This document shows positions 24,339 through 28,229 of a DNA stretch of 28,229 bases, piece after piece. The translations under genes were made by a program, and so were the position numbers. The stretch is from Lachnospiraceae bacterium. Lineage in GTDB: Bacteria > Bacillota > Clostridia > Lachnospirales > Lachnospiraceae. Location of the stretch: positions 1 to 28,229 of the forward strand of contig CABJAV010000033.1 of assembly GCA_902363675.1 (NCBI GenBank). The letters are read 5' to 3'. The notes beneath the pieces are model-generated. The model did not search any database. It saw only the letters and a program-made list of their open reading frames with translations, and had not been told where the DNA came from. Every line of letters begins with the position of its first letter. Position 1 is the first letter of the stretch.

Positions 24339-24425
24339 ATGAGTACATCAGAAGTATTAACTTTGCTGCTTGTAGTCTTCGCGGCGCTGTCTTACATAGA
24401 CAATCATAACAATAAAAAGAAATAG
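24339..24425 (+). CDS. Holin-like small membrane toxin (type I toxin-antitoxin)
   Basis: A 28-residue peptide: MSTSEVLTLLLVVFAALSYI followed by DNHNNKKK. One hydrophobic helix and a polar basic tail match the 'putative holin-like toxin' family of Firmicutes, which act at the membrane and are held off by an antisense RNA. The leader hides the ribosome binding site in a hairpin, the stop codon lies inside the terminator stem, and a converging promoter for an antisense RNA is present, all typical of type I loci such as bsrG/SR4. An overlapping frame opens 7 bases earlier (ATGCCCTATG) but has no helix. It probably aids maintenance of the region. Confidence 0.8.
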   Translation: MSTSEVLTLLLVVFAALSYIDNHNNKKK

Positions 24426-24458
24426 CATCCCACCGTCCAAAGTAGATGCTATTTCTTT
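24416..24458. terminator. Bidirectional terminator of toxin and antisense RNA
   Basis: AAAGAAATAGCATC and GATGCTATTTCTTT form a 14-bp perfect stem with a 15-base loop. The toxin stop codon lies in the left arm. The minus strand exits into CTTTTTATTG. Confidence 0.85.
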
Positions 24459-24512
24459 GAAGAAATAATATTAAACCGAGGGCAAATCGGAAATCTCTTC
24501 CGATCAGCTTCT
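24416..24512 (-). ncRNA. Predicted antisense antitoxin RNA
   Basis: The promoter at 24519-24547 would start a leftward RNA near 24512 that ends at the shared terminator, about 97 nt. It is complementary to the 3' end of the toxin mRNA. Its 5' part carries TTCCGATTTGCCCTC, similar to the 5' leader of the toxin mRNA (TTCCGATTG...GCCCTC). Existence is predicted from promoter and terminator only. Confidence 0.6.
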
Positions 24513-24517
24513 AACTA

Positions 24518-24565
24518 GATTATAACGGAAGGCGCTTGAGAAATCAAGTGCCTTCCGTTATAATC
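24518..24565. repeat. 48-bp near-perfect palindrome with divergent promoters
   Basis: Two 22-bp arms (GATTATAACGGAAGGC-CTTGA type) differ at one base and flank a GAAA centre. Each arm carries a TATAAT box, and each strand reads TTGA-box, 17 nt, TATAAT. It could be a strong cruciform or hairpin terminator for the gene at 24579 as well as a promoter pair. Confidence 0.8.
24519..24547 (-). promoter_or_regulatory. Promoter of the antisense RNA
   Basis: Minus strand: TTGATT, 17-nt spacer, TATAAT, inside the palindrome 24518-24565. The mirror-image promoter on the plus strand (TTGAGA, 17 nt, TATAAT) faces no rightward gene for 500 bp. Confidence 0.7.
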
Positions 24566-24578
24566 CCATCCAGATTTC

Positions 24579-24797
24579 TTACGCAGAATACAGCTTTCCG
24601 ATCTCTTCCCACCACTCTTGTGGTATCTCCGGGACATCCGCTTCATCTTCTGCAAAGGCAAGCGCCTGTAGGATATCCGATAATCCAACGAAAAACTTTC
24701 CCTTCTCGTCCCCGGCAACTACAAAAGTATGCTCATCCTTCTGCAAAGAGAACCCATCCGGGAATGCCTTTTCCAATGCTTCTTCTTTTTTACTCAT
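24579..24797 (-). CDS. 72-residue acidic hypothetical protein
   Basis: It begins MSKKEEALEKAFPDGFSLQK and ends EEWW-type residues (PQEWWEEIGKLYSA). GGGGGA lies just before the ATG. The protein is acidic, soluble and has no motif that I know. It starts 8 bp after the stop of the upstream frame (24806), so the two were probably co-transcribed. It ends just before the 48-bp palindrome, which may stop its transcript. Confidence 0.6.
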   Translation of the reverse strand: MSKKEEALEKAFPDGFSLQKDEHTFVVAGDEKGKFFVGLSDILQALAFAEDEADVPEIPQEWWEEIGKLYSA

Positions 24798-24805
24798 ACG
24801 TCCCC

Positions 24806-25015
24806 CTATATCTCCGGCATTAACTTATACGCCAGCTCTTGCAATCCCGGTTTCACAACTTTCTTTTCTGATGCCGTCAGATTTGGATACCGGTATTCGT
24901 TAATATCCAGTTTCTTGATGATCTTCGTCTTGTCTTTCTGGAATACCTTTCCGTTCGGTCCAACCTGCCGGTCATTCCACGTTTCCGTAAAACTATTTGA
25001 AAAAATTAAAAAACT
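24806..25015 (-). pseudogene. 3' fragment of an unidentified gene
   Basis: The frame ends with FTETWNDRQVGPNGKVF ... LTASEKKVVKPGLQELAYKL, which has normal protein character. Upstream it has no start codon with a ribosome binding site, and its first 25 or so codons overlap the rightward promoter at 25028-25057 and read like non-coding DNA. I take it as the C-terminal 60-70 residues of a larger protein whose 5' part was lost. The upper boundary is approximate. Family unknown. Confidence 0.45.
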
Positions 25016-25027
25016 TTCCAAAATCCA

Positions 25028-25057
25028 TTGACGATTTTCCAAAAGGCGCAATATACA
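25028..25057 (+). promoter_or_regulatory. Conserved TTGACG-type promoter, copy 4
   Basis: TTGACG, 18-nt spacer ending CCAAAAGGCGCAA, then TATACA. It lies about 60 bp before the start of the 25117 gene. Same spacer as the promoters at 5569 and 20351. Confidence 0.8.
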
Positions 25058-25116
25058 TACCGTAAGAACAAACATGTACTCCATCCGAATGGTACGAAAG
25101 AAACGGAGGAAAATTG

Positions 25117-26220
25117 GTGAAAAATTTATTGAAAAAGAAAAGTCGTATCAAAGTGCTTCTGGAAAGATCAGAACTGATTCAGTTTATTCTTTGTCTGCTT
25201 GCGATGGTTTTGCTGTGTATTCTGAACTACCTGGCTGCCAAATGGGAATGTTCCCTTGCTATTCCGGATACAAACAGTGGACTTTTTTACAGTCTTTTAC
25301 TGATTACATTTATGGCAGGCAACATAGTTGGCTTATTTCTGTTGTTGTGTATTCTCCTTGTATTGAAGTACGCAGTAGTTTCGACCCTTACAGAATGGAT
25401 ACGCAAATTCAGGGCACTTAACAACTACTGCTATATTCCACTTACGGAAGACGAAGTGCGCGGCTTCAGCTTTGCTTCTGCCAGAGAGTATTTCGGCCAC
25501 ATCAGTCAAATGTTGTACTACGGGGGAAAAGACGATGAAGAAAAATTCATGAAATATGTTCAGCTAAAAAATGCAGATCTGAATAAAATGCTTGCCATCT
25601 GTTTGAAAGTATTCCCGGATAACGGAACCATTTTTTCTCTGAGATACAGAGATTGCAAAAATATTTGCGATAATTCTGAAGCTTTTATGCAGTTTCTCGA
25701 TTTTTACCATGTAAGCTACGAAAGCGATGAAAAGTATGCACCATCTGCAAACATTAACAAAAATGGAATCGTTAGTCTTTCTGTTCTCAACAAAGATGGA
25801 CGTGGAATCATCTGGGATGGGGAATCCTTTTTACTGCAGCATTTTTCAAAAGACGTGGTATACCGTTTTGGAATCGAGACGGTATCATTACATGCTTTTG
25901 CCGAACTTCTTTCCCTTGATCCAAGCCAATCCTTCATTTCATACCACACATTGAAATGTTATGGAGAAAAAGTCGCGCATCTTTTAAAAGAAAAGGAAAT
26001 CCCGACTACTTTTACACTTTCCAGAGACGATATCGACCTAATGTTGAGAGAATATTCAGGTTTCTTTACAGAGACAACTATTAATGGAGAAAAAGGTATT
26101 CTTCTTTCGGATCAGAAAAATTACGATGACATGATGGGTCTCCTTGGCCAACTCTGTCAATATATGCCAAATTTATTCCTGACAGCTTTTTCTGATAAGC
26201 AGGCGGTCCGTCTGTTATAA
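25117..26220 (+). CDS. Two-helix membrane protein, unknown function
   Basis: A 367-residue protein. I choose the GTG at 25117, 7 bases after GGAGG; the TTG at 25114 is an alternative. A basic N-terminus is followed by two membrane helices at about residues 22-42 (IQFILCLLAMVLLCILNYL) and 58-86 (LLLITFMAGNIVGLFLLLCI). The remaining 270 residues should be cytoplasmic and alpha/beta in character (KYVQLKNADLNKMLAICLKV, later GIVSLSVLNKDGRGIIWDGE). It is driven by the conserved TTGACG-type promoter, as are two exported or membrane proteins elsewhere in the window. A TnpB element has inserted just behind its stop codon without breaking it. No family recognised. Confidence 0.7.
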   Translation: MKNLLKKKSRIKVLLERSELIQFILCLLAMVLLCILNYLAAKWECSLAIPDTNSGLFYSLLLITFMAGNIVGLFLLLCILLVLKYAVVSTLTEWIRKFRALNNYCYIPLTEDEVRGFSFASAREYFGHISQMLYYGGKDDEEKFMKYVQLKNADLNKMLAICLKVFPDNGTIFSLRYRDCKNICDNSEAFMQFLDFYHVSYESDEKYAPSANINKNGIVSLSVLNKDGRGIIWDGESFLLQHFSKDVVYRFGIETVSLHAFAELLSLDPSQSFISYHTLKCYGEKVAHLLKEKEIPTTFTLSRDDIDLMLREYSGFFTETTINGEKGILLSDQKNYDDMMGLLGQLCQYMPNLFLTAFSDKQAVRLL

Positions 26221-26235
26221 ATTTATGGCGAAAAA

Positions 26236-26255
26236 CCCACAGGCTTGCCTGTGGG
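26236..26255. repeat. Left-end subterminal palindrome
   Basis: CCCACAGGC-TT-GCCTGTGGG, identical to the right-end palindrome at 28200-28219. Such paired hairpins are the transposase binding sites of this class. Confidence 0.75.
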
Positions 26256-26382
26256 ATGAAAGCCCCTTTTCCTACTTTCTTTTTACATTAATTAGACATA
26301 TAAGAGTATGAACAGGAAGGATATACATAAATATCGTACAAAACACTTAAAGTGATCAAATACATTGAGGAGCAGAAAACAA

Positions 26383-27993
26383 ATGGATGCTGACGAGTAC
26401 AAAAAACTTCTGAAAAAATTTCATAAACTTTCTGACAGGCATATCCTGGTCGCTGAGGCGGATATGTCCTATCCTGATGTGCAGAAGGTCGTAAATCTCT
26501 CAGACAGGATCCGGAAAGCCGGTAATGAGCTTGTTAGCCTTATGAAAAAGAATTATGAACAGCTCATGCGTACCAAAAAGTACCGCAAGCTGCTTCAACT
26601 GTATGGCTCCACTGAGGACAAGAAGAAACGCAAAACATATGCCGGACAGCTCAATGAGATGCAGGAACAGTACAATCTTACAAAAGAGTCCTGCCGGACG
26701 TTAATGATACCTATTGGTAAAAAGTATGGCATTGATGCCATATTTGCCCTCACGAAAGCCGAGGATGTATGGCACGGCGTTGAAAAATGTCTTTACGGGA
26801 ATGGGAAAACGCTTCATTTCTCCAAATATGGGGATCTGCCATGCATCCGGGCAAAGCAGATCAACCGAGGTATCCCGATGTCCGTAAAAAACGATGAACT
26901 GAAGTTTAAGCTGGGGAAATTAGTTTTCGGGATACAGGTCAAAGACCGGTTCCAAACTGATGAAGTCAATGCCGTTTTGGATTACCTTGCCTCGCCAGAG
27001 ACTACGGATCGTAAAGCCGTACAGACTCTTCTGGAAGAGGCATGCTGCATAAGCACGTACCGGCCATGCTATGCAACTCTCGTGCCGAAATTTATCCGCG
27101 GAAAGTACAGGGTGTACCTGCATCTCACCATTGAGGGCAGGGCAAAACCTAAATACGACAGATTTGGCAATCCCCGACATAAATACGGCAATGGCATCGT
27201 TGGCGCTGATATCGGCACACAGACTGTAGCCTATACTTCTGATACAGAGACGGGGCTTAAAAACCTTTCAGAACGTGGCAACAGTATACAGACATCAGAG
27301 AGACTTGAAAGACTTTATTACCGCGCCATGAACCGAAGCAGACGTGCCACGAATCCGGAGAATTACAACGCCGATGGCACCATTAAGAAAGGGAAGAAGA
27401 AGTGGACTTACTCCAGGCATTACAAAAAGCTGAAGGCAAAACATGCGGAACTCTGCCGCATAAATGCCACAAACAGGCAGCTTGCCATAAATGAGGATGT
27501 AAACCACCTGCGTTGTCTCGGAGATACATTTGTCACGGAACCTAAAAATGCAGCCAGGCTCATGAAACGGGCGAAAGAGACAACTGTTAATAACAAAGGC
27601 AAGATCAACAGGAAGAAACGTTTTGGAAAGTCGGTAAAGAACCGGTGCCCGGGCGGTTTCCAGGCTGCCGTGGAAAATAAGTTCAAAACATCCGGCGGTA
27701 CATATATAGAAGTACCCAATAATTACAGGGCAAGCCAGTATGATCACACGGCAGATGATTACATAAAAAAGAAGCTGTCCGACAGGATGTATAAACTTGC
27801 AGACGGTACACTGGTACAAAGGGACTGGTATTCTTCATTCCTGTTGTACTGCTACAATTACAGAACCAATGGTATAGATAAAAAGAAATGTGCTGCAGAA
27901 TTTAAAAAATGCTACAGCATGGAAAAGGATTTCATTGAATGGATTAAAACAAACAAAATCAAAGTACTAAACAGTGGAATTAAAATAGCATAA
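26383..27993 (+). CDS. tnpB: TnpB-type RNA-guided nuclease, long variant without zinc ribbon
   Basis: A 536-residue protein; the ATG at 26383 follows TTGAGGAG. The RuvC core is complete: D276 in GADIGTQTVAYTS (RuvC-I), E386 in TFVTEPKN (RuvC-II) and D481 in QRDWYSSF (RuvC-III). TnpB proteins are guide-RNA-directed DNA nucleases encoded by IS200/IS605 elements that help the element persist. Two things are unusual. The protein is longer than the usual 350-450 residues, with a helical, charged N-terminal part of about 270 residues. And the stretch between RuvC-II and RuvC-III lacks the two C-x-x-C pairs of the usual zinc ribbon; it reads ASQYDHTADDYIKKKLSDRM instead. The truncated copy at 238-935 has the same substitution. 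A 15-codon frame (MNRKDIHKYRTKHLK) lies just upstream and may be a leader relic. Confidence 0.85.
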   Translation: MDADEYKKLLKKFHKLSDRHILVAEADMSYPDVQKVVNLSDRIRKAGNELVSLMKKNYEQLMRTKKYRKLLQLYGSTEDKKKRKTYAGQLNEMQEQYNLTKESCRTLMIPIGKKYGIDAIFALTKAEDVWHGVEKCLYGNGKTLHFSKYGDLPCIRAKQINRGIPMSVKNDELKFKLGKLVFGIQVKDRFQTDEVNAVLDYLASPETTDRKAVQTLLEEACCISTYRPCYATLVPKFIRGKYRVYLHLTIEGRAKPKYDRFGNPRHKYGNGIVGADIGTQTVAYTSDTETGLKNLSERGNSIQTSERLERLYYRAMNRSRRATNPENYNADGTIKKGKKKWTYSRHYKKLKAKHAELCRINATNRQLAINEDVNHLRCLGDTFVTEPKNAARLMKRAKETTVNNKGKINRKKRFGKSVKNRCPGGFQAAVENKFKTSGGTYIEVPNNYRASQYDHTADDYIKKKLSDRMYKLADGTLVQRDWYSSFLLYCYNYRTNGIDKKKCAAEFKKCYSMEKDFIEWIKTNKIKVLNSGIKIA

Positions 27994-28229
27994 CGAAAAC
28001 GCATTAGGGAGACTGACTATACTTCCTTGCCAAATGGCAGAAATTTACCGAAAAACAACTAGCTTTCTTACATAATAATGTGGCCGTTGGGCTGCTTGGT
28101 AATAATAGTTCTTACTCAAACAGACTTATACCTGTATTCCAAAGCCTATGAAAATATTCGTATGGTGCACGATTACAGGCTAAACTTGGCAGTAAGAACC
28201 CCACAGGCTTGCCTGTGGGAGTAGTCAGA
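27994..28229 (+). ncRNA. Probable omegaRNA/reRNA region of the TnpB element
   Basis: The tail from the tnpB stop to the window edge can fold as a scaffold. GTTCTTACT (28108-28116) pairs with AGTAAGAAC (28191-28199) and closes a multi-branch loop. Inside it CCTGTA (28131-28136) pairs with TACAGG (28174-28179), and UAUGAA-AAUA-UUCGUA (28147-28162) is a hairpin. Upstream, UGCC-AAAU-GGCA (28028-28039) matches UGCU-GUAA-AGCA in the other copy, a compensatory change. In TnpB systems the RNA ends at the element's right end and continues into flanking DNA as guide; that guide lies outside the window. Confidence 0.65.
28200..28219. repeat. Right-end subterminal palindrome
   Basis: CCCACAGGC-TT-GCCTGTGGG. 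It is the inverted counterpart of 11-30 and the direct copy of 26236-26255. The last 10 bases of the window also match the first 10 in inverted sense. Confidence 0.8.

Larger units (their letters stand above)
26236..28229 (+). mobile_element. TnpB-only IS200/IS605-type element
   Basis: The element has the same 20-bp palindrome near both ends (26236-26255 and 28200-28219), a single tnpB gene, and a 230-bp 3' non-coding tail. There is no tnpA (Y1 transposase), so it depends on one in trans. The left boundary is within about 15 bp before 26236, right behind the stop codon of the membrane protein gene; the right boundary is at or past the window end. It has an inverted, truncated relative at 1-935. 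Confidence 0.8.

Noticed and set aside
26236..28229. TnpB-like gene as effector of the nearby CRISPR-like arrays
   Set aside because: The gene has its own element ends and RNA tail, the repeats are type I-C-like and far away, and no adaptation genes are present.

Overview
The window looks like an accessory region of a low-to-mid GC Firmicute, most likely a gut Clostridium of the Lachnospiraceae type. The evidence is strong AGGAGG-type ribosome binding sites, some TTG/GTG starts, Gram-positive signal peptides, a holin-like type I toxin and TnpB elements of the clostridial sort. I see no relaxase, type IV secretion, integrase, rRNA or tRNA gene, so I cannot say whether this is an integrative element, a plasmid or a genomic island. 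The two window ends are inverted copies of the same TnpB-element 3' end, which suggests the sequence is a contig that stopped in a repeat.

Layout. (1) 1-935: the 3' half of a TnpB (IS200/IS605-type) element, reading leftward and 5'-truncated, with its conserved 3' RNA region. (2) 977-5600: leftward genes for a secreted fibronectin-III-like protein, a small protein with an 18-bp tandem repeat, an RNase HI remnant, a two-helix membrane protein, an internally deleted second TnpB element and a 511-aa membrane-anchored protein. (3) 5687-8420: an array of small leftward genes, each separated by a nearly identical unit made of a UUCG-loop terminator and a conserved leader. (4) 8441-8805: a solitary type I-C-like CRISPR repeat and a degenerate one-spacer array, with no cas genes. 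(5) 8904-20150: one giant leftward gene for a 3748-aa exported protein with two glycine-rich domains. (6) 20351-21490: a divergent secreted-protein gene followed by more degenerate CRISPR repeats and a GC-rich hairpin. (7) 21758-23682: an HTH / ImmA-IrrE peptidase / PIN nuclease operon. (8) 24200-24565: a type I toxin-antitoxin locus beside a large palindrome with divergent promoters. (9) 24579-26220: two small leftward genes and a rightward membrane protein gene. (10) 26236-28229: an apparently intact TnpB-only element with end palindromes and a structured 3' RNA region.

How the parts may work together. A distinctive promoter (TTGACG, 18-nt conserved spacer, TATA) occurs in front of three genes for membrane or exported proteins (3979-5514, 20456-21280, 25117-26220). 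A fourth, degenerate copy lies upstream of the small-gene array and the solitary CRISPR repeat. This suggests one regulon serving a cell-surface programme. Maintenance functions (the HTH/ImmA/PIN operon and the type I toxin-antitoxin) lie to the right, and mobile TnpB elements or their relics occur in three places. The most unusual items are the solitary CRISPR-like repeat between a promoter-like element and a terminator, the repeated terminator-leader units, the shared-promoter regulon, and the structured 3' RNA of the TnpB element, which shows a compensatory base-pair change between its two copies.
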